This document shows, in pieces, positions 48,612 through 56,724 of a stretch of DNA of 64,000 nucleotides; the first letter of the stretch is position 1, and every line of letters starts with the position of its first letter. Location: assembly GCA_965656785.1 (NCBI GenBank), contig CBFHLY010000005.1:1-64000 (forward strand), written 5' to 3'. The translations under genes were made by a program, and so were the position numbers. Under the pieces are notes generated by a model. The model did no database searches and had not been told where the DNA came from. It was given only the letters and a program-made list of their open reading frames with translations. This stretch comes from JALQTD01 sp965656785. GTDB taxonomy: Bacteria; Bacteroidota; Bacteroidia; Flavobacteriales_D; Sanyastnellaceae.

Positions 48612-48959
48612 ATGGATTATGCTTTTGAACGGGATTGGCAGACGCTGTTGCGGCTGATGGAGGAGCGATTCGGCGAACAGCCGGACATCACGTCCATGAT
48701 TTTTGCCGTGGGCTTGCAGGAATGCGGCCAAGGCTACGGCCGATTCAAGAAAGACGCGAAGGTAGACATCATGCACGTTGGAGTCTGCACGTTGCTGATT
48801 CCGTTCGGCATTTACGAGGAGTTGGGAACGGACGACGACGGGTGGCCGCATTTTCGACAGCTCGCGCCCATTGCGGCATCGACCAAGGAGGAGCAGGAGT
48901 TGATGATGCGGCGAGCGCTGGTCGACTACTTCCAAGCGTGGATTGACGGAGCGAAGTGA
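48612..48959 (+). CDS. Hypothetical protein, 115 residues
   Basis: A small soluble acidic protein beginning MDYAFERDWQTLLRLMEERF. Conserved-looking blocks are TSMIFAVGLQECGQGYGRFKKD and DIMHVGVCTLLIPFGIYEEL, and a C-terminal helix ends YFQAWIDGAK. No signal peptide or known domain is seen. Homologues of this general appearance occur as conserved hypotheticals in Bacteroidota, but I cannot name a family. ATG 48612 is the first plausible start after the tRNA terminator. It is isolated between that terminator and a downstream hairpin. Confidence 0.78.
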   Translation: MDYAFERDWQTLLRLMEERFGEQPDITSMIFAVGLQECGQGYGRFKKDAKVDIMHVGVCTLLIPFGIYEELGTDDDGWPHFRQLAPIAASTKEEQELMMRRALVDYFQAWIDGAK

Positions 48960-48965
48960 AAACAA

Positions 48966-48994
48966 AACGGGCGGACCTTCATGGCCCGCCCGTT
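48966..48994. terminator. Hairpin between two convergent small genes
   Basis: Arms AACGGGCGG (48966-48974) and CCGCCCGTT (48986-48994) around an 11-base loop. On the minus strand the sequence after the stem is T-rich (TTTTGTTTTC), so it best terminates the lipoprotein gene at 49019. Confidence 0.75.
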
Positions 48995-49018
48995 GTGCAA
49001 TGCTGCGGCGTCCACCGC

Positions 49019-49396
49019 TCATTCAATGAAGACCGTGGCTTCGCTCAGGGTCTGCTCTTCGATTTTGATCAGGCCGGTGCCGTAGAGGGCGGCCTTGCTG
49101 GCTTCGATGTCGAGGACCGCGAATCCCGCCTGTCCCGCCACGTAATAGTCCGAAAAGTTGAACGTCACCATGCCCGCGGCATTGGAAACAGCGGTGGTGT
49201 CAAACCGGGGCTCGCCCACGAAATCTTGGTCCACAGAACCGAAGGCATACAGGCGAACGGTGGCCCCTTGCACGGGTGCTCCGAGCTCATTCAATACGAT
49301 GACGTTCGCAATCGTTTCCTCCACTTCGTAGCAACCGGTCAAGCCGATCGTGCCGATGAGGGCAACAAGAAGGGCATAGAGGTGGTTCTTTCGCAT
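49019..49396 (-). CDS. Small lipoprotein with beta-sandwich-like domain
   Basis: A 125-residue lipoprotein. The signal MRKNHLYALLVALIGTIGLTGC has a lipobox LTGC. The mature part reads VIVLNELGAPVQGATVRLYAFG and ATVFIE, a pattern of carboxypeptidase-regulatory/Ig-like folds. Such small Bacteroidota lipoproteins sit in the periplasm or outer membrane; the function is unknown. ATG 49396 is set by the lipoprotein signal; the much longer frame upstream is antisense to the cyclophilin gene. Confidence 0.8.
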   Translation of the reverse strand: MRKNHLYALLVALIGTIGLTGCYEVEETIANVIVLNELGAPVQGATVRLYAFGSVDQDFVGEPRFDTTAVSNAAGMVTFNFSDYYVAGQAGFAVLDIEASKAALYGTGLIKIEEQTLSEATVFIE

Positions 49397-49405
49397 ATCC
49401 GATTC

Positions 49406-49413
49406 TAAATTTG
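49406..49413 (+). promoter_or_regulatory. -7 promoter box of the cyclophilin-pheS operon
   Basis: TAAATTTG, exact TAnnTTTG, 31 bases before ATG 49445. It is one of the few boxes in the window that leaves room for a real leader. Confidence 0.65.
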
Positions 49414-49444
49414 CAGACTCAATAGGGTCCAAATATCCGATAAA

Positions 49445-50176
49445 ATGACGAATATGAAACGTTCCTTGAACCTCTTTGGTTGCGTGGCGCTCGCGGTGGT
49501 GTTGATGTCGGCTTCGAATTGCTCGCGGCTGGAGGTGCCCGGAGGGGTGGTGGTGGAACGAGGCGGTCCGCGTTTGGCCCAAATCTCCACCCGTTTCGGC
49601 GACATGATCGTCCAATTGTCGGACAGCACCCCACAGCACCGCGACAACTTCGTAAAACTCGCGGAAGAGGGCTTCTACGACAGCCTGCTGTTTCACCGCG
49701 TCATCCGGGGCTTCATGGTGCAAGGAGGCGACCCGACCAGCCGCAATGCAGCACTGGGCGCTCGCCTCGGATCCGGCGGCCCCGGCTACACCATTCCCGC
49801 GGAATTCAATGCCGATCACCTGCACTACAAAGGCGCCCTCTCGGCGGCACGTCAAGGCGATCAGGTCAACCCCCAACGCGCTTCCAGCGGCAGCCAATTT
49901 TACATCGTCCAGGGAAAGCGCGCGCCGAAATCGCAACTGCTCAACTTCGAGGCGACCATTAACCGCAAGAATCCCGGGCTGAATTTCCGGTACAGCGACG
50001 AGGCCGTTCAACGCTACGATTCGCTCGGCGGCACGCCGTTCCTCGACATGGACTACACCGTATTCGGTTACGTCATCCAGGGGCTGGACATCATCGATTC
50101 CATCGCCGCGGTGCCGACGGCTCCGGGAGACCGGCCGGTGGACGACGTCATCATGACGGTGAAGATGCTGAACTGA
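49445..50176 (+). CDS. Cyclophilin-type peptidyl-prolyl isomerase, exported
   Basis: A 243-residue protein with a membrane-targeting N-terminus (KRSLNLFGCVALAVVLMSASNC, a possible lipoprotein signal with Cys near residue 26) and a cyclophilin domain. Active-site motifs are FHRVIRGFMVQGGDP, SGSQFYIVQGK and DYTVFGYVIQGLDIIDSIA. It has a 30-residue insertion around KAPKSQLLNFEATINRKN-type sequence, common in flavobacterial homologues. It would catalyse proline isomerisation in the periplasm. A start at the second ATG (49454) is equally possible. Its stop overlaps the pheS start as TGATG. Confidence 0.9.
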   Translation: MTNMKRSLNLFGCVALAVVLMSASNCSRLEVPGGVVVERGGPRLAQISTRFGDMIVQLSDSTPQHRDNFVKLAEEGFYDSLLFHRVIRGFMVQGGDPTSRNAALGARLGSGGPGYTIPAEFNADHLHYKGALSAARQGDQVNPQRASSGSQFYIVQGKRAPKSQLLNFEATINRKNPGLNFRYSDEAVQRYDSLGGTPFLDMDYTVFGYVIQGLDIIDSIAAVPTAPGDRPVDDVIMTVKMLN

Positions 50177-51192
50177 TGATTGAATTGCTGAACACCCTGC
50201 GCGCCGAAGTGGAAGGCGTGGCTTTCGATGGTCCCGCGTCGGTGGAAACCTTCCGCGTGGCTTGGCTCGGTCGCAAGGGGCGAATGAAGGACTTGCTCGC
50301 CCAGTTCAAGGACGTGCCCGGCCCCGAAAAGCGCGAAGTCGGTCAAGCGCTGAATGCGTTGAAGTCGTTGGTCGAGGAGAAGGTGGCCGCCGCTTCGGCT
50401 TCGGCTTCGTCGGTGGAAGTGCCCGCTTGGGGCGATTCCACGCGACCGGTGGGCGGCGTTCCCGTGGGGACGCACCACCCGTTGGCCGTGGTGCGCCGCG
50501 AAATCGTGGAGATTTTTGAACGGTTGGGCTTTGCGGTGTCCGAAGGGCCTGAAATTGAAGACGATTGGCACGTGTTCAGCGGATTGAATTTCCCGCCCGA
50601 GCACCCGGCTCGCGACATGCAGGATACGTTCTTTGTGGGACGCGATCCCGATTGGCTGCTGCGCACGCACACGTCTTCGGTCCAAGTCCGTGAAATGGAA
50701 GCCCACGAGCCCCCGATGCGCCTCATCATGCCGGGCCGCGTGTTCCGCAACGAGGCGATTTCTGCCCGGGCGCACTGCATGTTCCACCAAATCGAAGGTC
50801 TTTACATCGACGAAGGCGTGTCCTTCGCCGACCTCAAGCAAACGCTCCTGCAATTTGCCCAAGCCTTCTTCGGTCTTGACACGAAAATCCGCCTGCGTCC
50901 CTCGTATTTCCCCTTCACCGAGCCCTCTGCGGAAGTGGACGTCTACTGGGGCTTGAAGACGGAGGTGGACAAGCGCATCACGAAGGGCACGGGGTGGCTC
51001 GAAATCCTCGGGTGCGGCATGGTCGATCCGGCGGTGTTGGAGGCCTCGGGCATCGACTCGACGAAGTTCAGCGGGTTCGCATTTGGCATGGGCATCGAGC
51101 GCATCACCATGTTGCGTTACCAAATCGGAGACCTCCGGGCCTTTTTCGAGAACGACTTGCGCTTCCTGGAACAGTTCGCGGGCGAGGCCTGA
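50176..51192 (+). CDS. pheS: Phenylalanyl-tRNA synthetase alpha subunit
   Basis: A 338-residue catalytic subunit. The N-terminal coiled-coil (about residues 1-85) is followed by the class II core with HPLAVVRREIVEIFERLGF, EIEDDWHVFSGLNFPPEHPA, the motif 2 loop MPGRVFRNE and the motif 3 region GFAFGMGIERITMLRY. Length is normal. It is translationally linked to the upstream cyclophilin gene rather than to pheT. Its stop abuts that of the gene at 51193 in TGATCA (51190-51195). Confidence 0.97.
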   Translation: MIELLNTLRAEVEGVAFDGPASVETFRVAWLGRKGRMKDLLAQFKDVPGPEKREVGQALNALKSLVEEKVAAASASASSVEVPAWGDSTRPVGGVPVGTHHPLAVVRREIVEIFERLGFAVSEGPEIEDDWHVFSGLNFPPEHPARDMQDTFFVGRDPDWLLRTHTSSVQVREMEAHEPPMRLIMPGRVFRNEAISARAHCMFHQIEGLYIDEGVSFADLKQTLLQFAQAFFGLDTKIRLRPSYFPFTEPSAEVDVYWGLKTEVDKRITKGTGWLEILGCGMVDPAVLEASGIDSTKFSGFAFGMGIERITMLRYQIGDLRAFFENDLRFLEQFAGEA

Positions 51193-53052
51193 TCAGTTGC
51201 CGAGCGGCAAGGTGATGGTCAGGCGTTCGCGCGTGCTGTTCAGCCGTTCGACCACCACGCGCGCGGCGAGTTTTTGGAGCTGGTCATACAGCCCTTGCCA
51301 CCGCGAAGTGCCCGATTCTTTGCCTGCGAACAAGCTGCTCATCTCCCGGGAAGTGCGCGTGTGGTCGGACGTCACGCTGAATTTCCATTCGAGTTCATGC
51401 TGGACGACTTCGACGTTTATGGGCGTTTTTCCTTCGCCCCAGTCTTTGAATTGGCGGAGGAGGGTGCGCAGGGTTTCGCGGACTTCGTCGTTTACGGCGA
51501 GGTTGATGTTGGTCGGAACGTCCCACGTGATGGGGTAGGCCAACTCCGCATCGAGCTGCTTCAGGAAGGACGCGATGTGCTGGTATTCGGGGTGGGATTC
51601 GTCCGTTAGGCCGGGGTGAAATGCCCAGTGGGCGCCGCCGTCGATTTCGGAATCGCTCAACCGGGTGTGGGGTTTGTCTTGAACGGGTAAACGACCGACC
51701 GGGATGAGTGAGCGCAATCGGATGATGCGGCTTCGTTCGGTGCGCAGGCTTCGGCGCATTTCGCGGTTGTGAAGGGCCAGGGTCAGCAGGCCGAGCGCGA
51801 GCAACGCCACGACCCAAGGCCACGCTCCGGTTTGCTGCGCGGCGTGCGAATCCGCCCCGAGTTGAAGGGCTTGATCAAAGGGGTCCGGCTCGTTCAACGT
51901 CCCGATCGTAAACCGCTTGATCGGCCGGTTGTTCTGGTTCGCGTACGAACTTGCGATGGCCAAATTCACGCTGTCAAGCGCCCGATACGATTCAATGGCT
52001 TGTTCCGTGTCGTTCCGTCCCGCTTGGTACGCGGCTTGTTGCCGCAACACCTCCGAAAGCAGCCACTTGTTGCCGGACAATTCTGCTCCTTCCCTGGCGT
52101 CGTGGAAGTGGAGAATGGCGATGCTTTGCGACCCCGTGCGTTGTGCACAACGGGCCACTTCGAGGGAGGCCAAGGCGTATTCTTCGCGGTGGTCGCGGGG
52201 AATGATGGCGCGCAGACTTCGGGCCCATTCGAGGGCTTCCAACACCAAGACGGACTCGCTCTTCAGGATCTTCAAGACGTCTTCCCGGTGCTTGATGCGC
52301 TGCTCCAACGGAAGAGGCGCTAGTGCCACGAGCAATTCGTTCTGAATGGAGTCGGGAAAGGCGAGGTTCTTCTTGATGAAGCTTTGGGCGCTCATGGTTT
52401 GGAGCCAGGCCAAATTCTGGTCCGTCGCCCCCTCGAGCTCAATCGTTTCAAAAATCGCTTCGATGGCTTCGTGCGTCGCGAACCAGTCGCCTTGGATGAA
52501 GGCGATGCGCGCGAGCAACGCCCGAAGCTCTGGGTGTTCGGGGTGGAGCTGCAGCTCCGCGCGCACCAACCGTTCCGCCGTTTCTTCTTGCCCCAGGTGG
52601 ATCTGGATTTCGACGAGTGCCTTAACCAGTTCGAGGCGCGTGTCGTTGTCGCACGCGTTCAGGTGCACCTCGGCTTGCTCCGCCGCTACTCGGGCGTCCG
52701 CCAAGTTGAGGGTACGGGCGTGAGCTTGGGCGATGCCGCGGTAAGCGAGCGCGAGTTGGCAAGGCGCGTACGTGCGCTTCTCCACCTTGCGAAACATGGC
52801 CAAGGCAGCGGCCGGTTTTTCGGCCAAAAACAGCAAGGAGTCCCCCAAGGTTTGCATGCGCTCCGCCTCGACGCTCCACACGTCAGTGATGGCTTGTTGG
52901 GCTGCGCTTTCGTGGTGGGCAACGCCGGTTTCTCCCAAGACATGAATGCCTTCCTGGGCGCGGTTTGGGCTGAAAACCAAACCACAAAGCGTGAACCACA
53001 AAGCGAAGCGCTTCCCGCTTGAGCGGAAACCGATTCGAGGACCTAGTTGCAT
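51193..53052 (-). CDS. TPR protein with transmembrane helix and decayed histidine-kinase-like module
   Basis: A 619-residue protein. The signal-like N-terminus is followed by tetratricopeptide-type helical repeats (about residues 60-390; QLALAYRGIAQAHARTLNLADA is one), one transmembrane helix (about 418-438, WPWVVALLALGLLTLALH), a charged coiled segment and a C-terminal module. That module has an N-box-like LAVNDEVRETLRTLLRQF but no phospho-acceptor H box and no DxGxG/GLGL nucleotide motif. Bacteroidota have TPR-LytS-type sensor kinases of this layout, so this looks like a pseudokinase. Box TAGGTTTC lies at 53060-53067. Confidence 0.78.
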   Translation of the reverse strand: MQLGPRIGFRSSGKRFALWFTLCGLVFSPNRAQEGIHVLGETGVAHHESAAQQAITDVWSVEAERMQTLGDSLLFLAEKPAAALAMFRKVEKRTYAPCQLALAYRGIAQAHARTLNLADARVAAEQAEVHLNACDNDTRLELVKALVEIQIHLGQEETAERLVRAELQLHPEHPELRALLARIAFIQGDWFATHEAIEAIFETIELEGATDQNLAWLQTMSAQSFIKKNLAFPDSIQNELLVALAPLPLEQRIKHREDVLKILKSESVLVLEALEWARSLRAIIPRDHREEYALASLEVARCAQRTGSQSIAILHFHDAREGAELSGNKWLLSEVLRQQAAYQAGRNDTEQAIESYRALDSVNLAIASSYANQNNRPIKRFTIGTLNEPDPFDQALQLGADSHAAQQTGAWPWVVALLALGLLTLALHNREMRRSLRTERSRIIRLRSLIPVGRLPVQDKPHTRLSDSEIDGGAHWAFHPGLTDESHPEYQHIASFLKQLDAELAYPITWDVPTNINLAVNDEVRETLRTLLRQFKDWGEGKTPINVEVVQHELEWKFSVTSDHTRTSREMSSLFAGKESGTSRWQGLYDQLQKLAARVVVERLNSTRERLTITLPLGN

Positions 53053-53134
53053 GGTGTCCGAAACCTAGCACACAAAACCGACGCATCGCGCGTCAGGTTC
53101 GGTAGGTTTTCGGCTTGTGGACGTTGAAAACTGT

Positions 53135-54160
53135 TCAGTCGTTCCAGACCACGTCCATGACCACTTCGCCCACCGCCCCGAGCGTCTCCTTCGAAATGAT
53201 GTCGAGGTTGTCCGCGTGGGTGTGGTGGTGCGGCCCGTAGCCCATGGGGAGCACGCGCATGCGGTAATGCACGATGTTCACGCTGGGAATGCCGGCGAAT
53301 TGGCTGATGAAGAGGTTGTCGTCGATGGTTTGGGGCGTGACTTCGGTGGTGAACAACTCCGCATGCCCGATCCGTTCCGCCGTCTTCCAAATGTGCTTCA
53401 CCTTCGCCGGAGCGAACGCCATCGAAGTCCCTTCCATGTTGAACCGAGCGTCCTTGGCGCCGACCATGTCCAGGAGGATGCCGTACTTCGCTTGGTAGCC
53501 AAAAACATGGGGCTCGTTCGCCCAAAACTGGCTGCCCAAGCACCACGTCAACGAACTGTTCGAAGAGGGCGGTGCCCATTCGGGTGCGCCGTAATCTTCC
53601 GCGTCGAAAAAGATGATGTCGATGCCGACATCCGGTGCCTGCTTCCCAATGTTCCGGGCGATTTCCAGTAGGACCCCAACCCCCGACGCCCCGTCATCCG
53701 CCCCGTCGATGGGCTCTCGTTGCCGCAACGTGTCCTTGTCCGCAAAGGGCCGGGTATCCCAGTGGGCGAACAACAGCACCCGGTCCGCCCGTTCGGGGGC
53801 AAAGGAGCCGATGATGTTCCGGATGCCCAAAACCGTTCCGTCAAACGCCCGGGCCCGCCCTTCTTGCACCGTCACTTGCGCTCCATGGCGCTCCAATTCC
53901 CGTTCGAGCCAGTCCCCACAAGCCGCGTGCTCGGGCGTGTTCGGCACCCTCGGCCCGAACCCCACTTGCGTGGCGACGTAGGCATAGGCGGAATCCGCGT
54001 TGAACGGCGGAACTTCAACGCTCGCTCGCTCCGCGCCCTCCCCACCATCGGGTCGCTCAAAGCGCTGTTCGAATTTCGGCGTCCCCGCCGGTTCGGGATC
54101 GCATCCCGAAAGCATGAGCACCGCCCCGACCAGTCCCGCAATCCCGGTTGCGAGGCGCAT
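53135..54160 (-). CDS. M28-family lipoprotein, glutaminyl-peptide cyclotransferase-like
   Basis: A 341-residue lipoprotein. ATG 54160 gives the signal MRLATGIAGLVGAVLMLSGC with lipobox LSGC (Cys20) and a one-base overlap with the cysS stop; the ATG 18 bases upstream is less likely. The M28 zinc residues are in FAHWDTRPF, DGADDGASGVG and FDAEDYGAPE, with a late histidine in HHHTHADNLD. The order and WCLGSQFW insert match the bacterial glutaminyl cyclase group, which makes N-terminal pyroglutamate. That fits proteins exported by the T9SS, where pyroglutamate is often formed after signal cleavage; the link to the cargo here is inference. Confidence 0.87.
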   Translation of the reverse strand: MRLATGIAGLVGAVLMLSGCDPEPAGTPKFEQRFERPDGGEGAERASVEVPPFNADSAYAYVATQVGFGPRVPNTPEHAACGDWLERELERHGAQVTVQEGRARAFDGTVLGIRNIIGSFAPERADRVLLFAHWDTRPFADKDTLRQREPIDGADDGASGVGVLLEIARNIGKQAPDVGIDIIFFDAEDYGAPEWAPPSSNSSLTWCLGSQFWANEPHVFGYQAKYGILLDMVGAKDARFNMEGTSMAFAPAKVKHIWKTAERIGHAELFTTEVTPQTIDDNLFISQFAGIPSVNIVHYRMRVLPMGYGPHHHTHADNLDIISKETLGAVGEVVMDVVWND

Positions 54161-55644
54161 TACCCTTCGATGTTCCATGTGCTGCCTTCCTTGCTGTCTT
54201 TGATGGTCACCCCCAAGGCCGTCAACGCATCGCGGATGGCGTCGGCCGTGCTCCAGTCCTTGTTCGCTTTCGCGTCGCCCCGAAGCTTGACGAGCAAATC
54301 GAGCAACGGCGAAGTCAGTCCTGCGTCGCTGCCGCCGGGTTCCGGAAGGCCCAGACCATCGAGCCCCATGATGTCAAACGCGCATTCGCGGAACGTCCTG
54401 CGCAGGGGGTCCAATTGGTTTTCTGCCAGCGACAGTTGACCCGCGGCTGCTGCGTTGGCCCATTTCACCCCCTCGAACAGCGTGGCGATGAGTTTGGGCG
54501 TGTTGAAGTCGTCGTTCATGGCGTCGAAGCAGCGCTCCCTCCAGGCCTGCACGTCGACATCGGCTGATGCCGTGCCCGGTTGGACGGTTTCCAACGCGGC
54601 CATGGCTGCCATCATGCGCTCGTAGCCCTTTTCGGCGGCTTGCAGGGCCTCGTTGGAAAAGTCGAGGGTGGAGCCGTAATGGCCGCCGAGCATGAAGAAG
54701 CGCACCACCATCGGGCTGTACCCGCGCTCGAGGAGCTTGTGGTTGCCGGTGATGAGTTCTTCGGGCGTGAAGCCGTTGCCTTCGGATTTGGCCATCTTCC
54801 GACCATTCACCGTCAGCATGTTGCCGTGCATCCAAAAATTGACCGGACGCGGCTCGCCGTTGGCGCCCACGTTTTGGGCAATCTCACACTCGTGGTGCGG
54901 AAACTTCAAATCCATGCCCCCACCGTGGATGTCGAAGCGCTCGCCCAGGTACTTCGTGCTCATCACCGAGCACTCCAAATGCCAGCCTGGGAAGCCCTCG
55001 CTCCACGGCGACGGCCAGTGCATCAAGTGCGTGGCGTCTGCCTTTTTCCACAGCGCGAAGTCCAGTCCATCGCGCTTCTCTTCCTGGCCGTCGAGCTCAC
55101 GCGTTGCGGTCATGAGCTCGTCGATCTTGCGACCGGACAGCTCACCGTACGGGTAATCCGCGGCGAATTTGCGCACGTCGAAGTACACGCTTCCGTTGGA
55201 TTCATAGGCGTACCCACGCTCGAGGATGGCTTTGATCATCTCGATTTGCTCGACGATGTGCCCCGTGGCGCTGGGCTCGATGGACGGCGGGAGGATGTTG
55301 AACAACCGCATCACGTCGTGGAAGTCGTTCGTGTAGCGCTGCACGACCTCCATCGGTTCGAGGTTTTCGAGCCGCGCCTTCTTTGCCACCTTGTCTTCGC
55401 CTTGGTCGCCGTCGTCGGTCAAGTGCCCCACATCGGTGATGTTGCGGACGTAGCGCACTTGGTATCCGAGGTAGGTCAGGTACCGGTACACGATGTCGAA
55501 GGTCAAAAACGTGCGGACGTTGCCCAAGTGGACGTTGCTGTATACGGTGGGGCCGCACACGTACATGCCGACGTGTGGCGGGTGAATGGGCTGGAAGGCC
55601 TCTTTTTCACCCGTCAAGGTGTTTTGGATGAGCAAGGGTTGCAT
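54160..55644 (-). CDS. cysS: Cysteinyl-tRNA synthetase
   Basis: A 494-residue class I synthetase. Zinc ligand Cys30 is in GMYVCGPTVYSN, the HIGH equivalent is HLGN (residues 39-42), the WHLECSVMSTKYLG block follows, and the KMSKS loop is KMAKSEGN. ATG 55644 is chosen because homologues start MQPL...TLTGEKE; an in-frame ATG at 55665 would add seven residues. It is followed by the M28 lipoprotein gene with a one-base overlap. Confidence 0.96.
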   Translation of the reverse strand: MQPLLIQNTLTGEKEAFQPIHPPHVGMYVCGPTVYSNVHLGNVRTFLTFDIVYRYLTYLGYQVRYVRNITDVGHLTDDGDQGEDKVAKKARLENLEPMEVVQRYTNDFHDVMRLFNILPPSIEPSATGHIVEQIEMIKAILERGYAYESNGSVYFDVRKFAADYPYGELSGRKIDELMTATRELDGQEEKRDGLDFALWKKADATHLMHWPSPWSEGFPGWHLECSVMSTKYLGERFDIHGGGMDLKFPHHECEIAQNVGANGEPRPVNFWMHGNMLTVNGRKMAKSEGNGFTPEELITGNHKLLERGYSPMVVRFFMLGGHYGSTLDFSNEALQAAEKGYERMMAAMAALETVQPGTASADVDVQAWRERCFDAMNDDFNTPKLIATLFEGVKWANAAAAGQLSLAENQLDPLRRTFRECAFDIMGLDGLGLPEPGGSDAGLTSPLLDLLVKLRGDAKANKDWSTADAIRDALTALGVTIKDSKEGSTWNIEG

Positions 55645-55695
55645 GGATTTACAAAGAAAACGCATGCGGCGCTTGCTTCCGCGAAGTTGTGGGGC

Positions 55696-56667
55696 TTATT
55701 GCGCCTTCGTGGCGTGGGAGGGGCCCAAACGCCGTTTCCACGCAGCCAGCATGACCTCCACCAACCCTTCCACGTCCACCTCATGCTGCCAGCCCCAATC
55801 CTTGCGCGCTGCCGAATCGTCGATGCTCGTGGGCCAGCTGTCGGCGATGGCCTGGCGGGAATCCGGAGCGTAGGCGATGGCGAAACCGGGTTCCCGCTGC
55901 CGAATGGCGTCCGCGAGTTCCGCTGGCGTGAAGCTCATGGCCGCGAGGTTGTATGCGGTGCGGATGGCGACCGATTCCGAAGGGGCGTCCATGAGTTCCA
56001 GGGTCGCTCGGACGGCGTCCTCGATGTACATCATCGGGAGCGGCGTGTCCTCGCTGAGGAAGCAGGAATACGTTTCGCCCCGGGCGGCCGAGAGGAAAAT
56101 GTCCACCGCGTAGTCCGTGGTTCCGCCACCGGGCAGGGAACGGTGGCCGAGCAACCCGGGGTACCGGAGGCTCCGGACGTCTACGCCGTACTGGGTGTGG
56201 TAATACCGGCACCAGCCTTCGCCGGCCACCTTCGAGATGCCGTAGACAGTGGTGGGATCGAGGGGCGTGTCTTGCGGCACGTCGTGCTTCGGGGTCGCCG
56301 GCCCAAACACCGCGATGGAACTGGGCCAAAACACCCGTTCTACCAGCCCTTCGCGCGCGCATTCGAGCACGTTCAGGAGCGAAGTCATGTTGAGGTCCCA
56401 TGCGGCGAGCGGCCGCTTTTCGCCCACGGCCGAGAGCATGGCCGCGAGGTGGTAGACGGTGGCGTAGGTGTCGCTTTGGAACACGGCGCGCATCGCGTCC
56501 CGATCGGTCGCGTCGAGGTGAACGAACGGGCTGCGGAGCACGCCTTCGTCCTCCGGAGTTCGGATGTCGGCAACGATGACGTTTTCGGGGCGGTGTTTGG
56601 CCTGCATCGCCAAAACCAGTTCCACGCCCAGCTGACCGGCGGCGCCGATGACCAAATGCTTCTTCAT
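55696..56667 (-). CDS. tdh: L-threonine 3-dehydrogenase, SDR (epimerase-like) type
   Basis: A 323-residue NAD-dependent enzyme of the extended SDR group. The Rossmann motif is VIGAAGQLGVELVLAM (about residues 6-21). The catalytic pair is in TTVYGISKVAGEGWCRYY (Tyr and Lys spaced YxxxK). The segments RYPGLLGHRSLPGGGTTDYA and FLSEDTPLPMMYIEDAVRAT are characteristic of short-chain threonine dehydrogenases. It oxidises threonine to 2-amino-3-ketobutyrate; no Kbl gene is adjacent. A perfect TACTTTTG box ends six bases before the ATG. Confidence 0.87.
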   Translation of the reverse strand: MKKHLVIGAAGQLGVELVLAMQAKHRPENVIVADIRTPEDEGVLRSPFVHLDATDRDAMRAVFQSDTYATVYHLAAMLSAVGEKRPLAAWDLNMTSLLNVLECAREGLVERVFWPSSIAVFGPATPKHDVPQDTPLDPTTVYGISKVAGEGWCRYYHTQYGVDVRSLRYPGLLGHRSLPGGGTTDYAVDIFLSAARGETYSCFLSEDTPLPMMYIEDAVRATLELMDAPSESVAIRTAYNLAAMSFTPAELADAIRQREPGFAIAYAPDSRQAIADSWPTSIDDSAARKDWGWQHEVDVEGLVEVMLAAWKRRLGPSHATKAQ

Positions 56668-56673
56668 GCGGAG

Positions 56674-56681
56674 CAAAAGTA
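56674..56681 (-). promoter_or_regulatory. -7 promoter box of tdh
   Basis: Minus-strand TACTTTTG, exact TAnnTTTG, ends six bases before ATG 56667. A plus-strand TAATTTTA (56697-56704) stands 20 bases before queA in the same divergent gap. Confidence 0.65.
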
Positions 56682-56724
56682 GGCAAGGAGCGGGCGTAAT
56701 TTTACGCTCCCAAACCCCGAGCTC

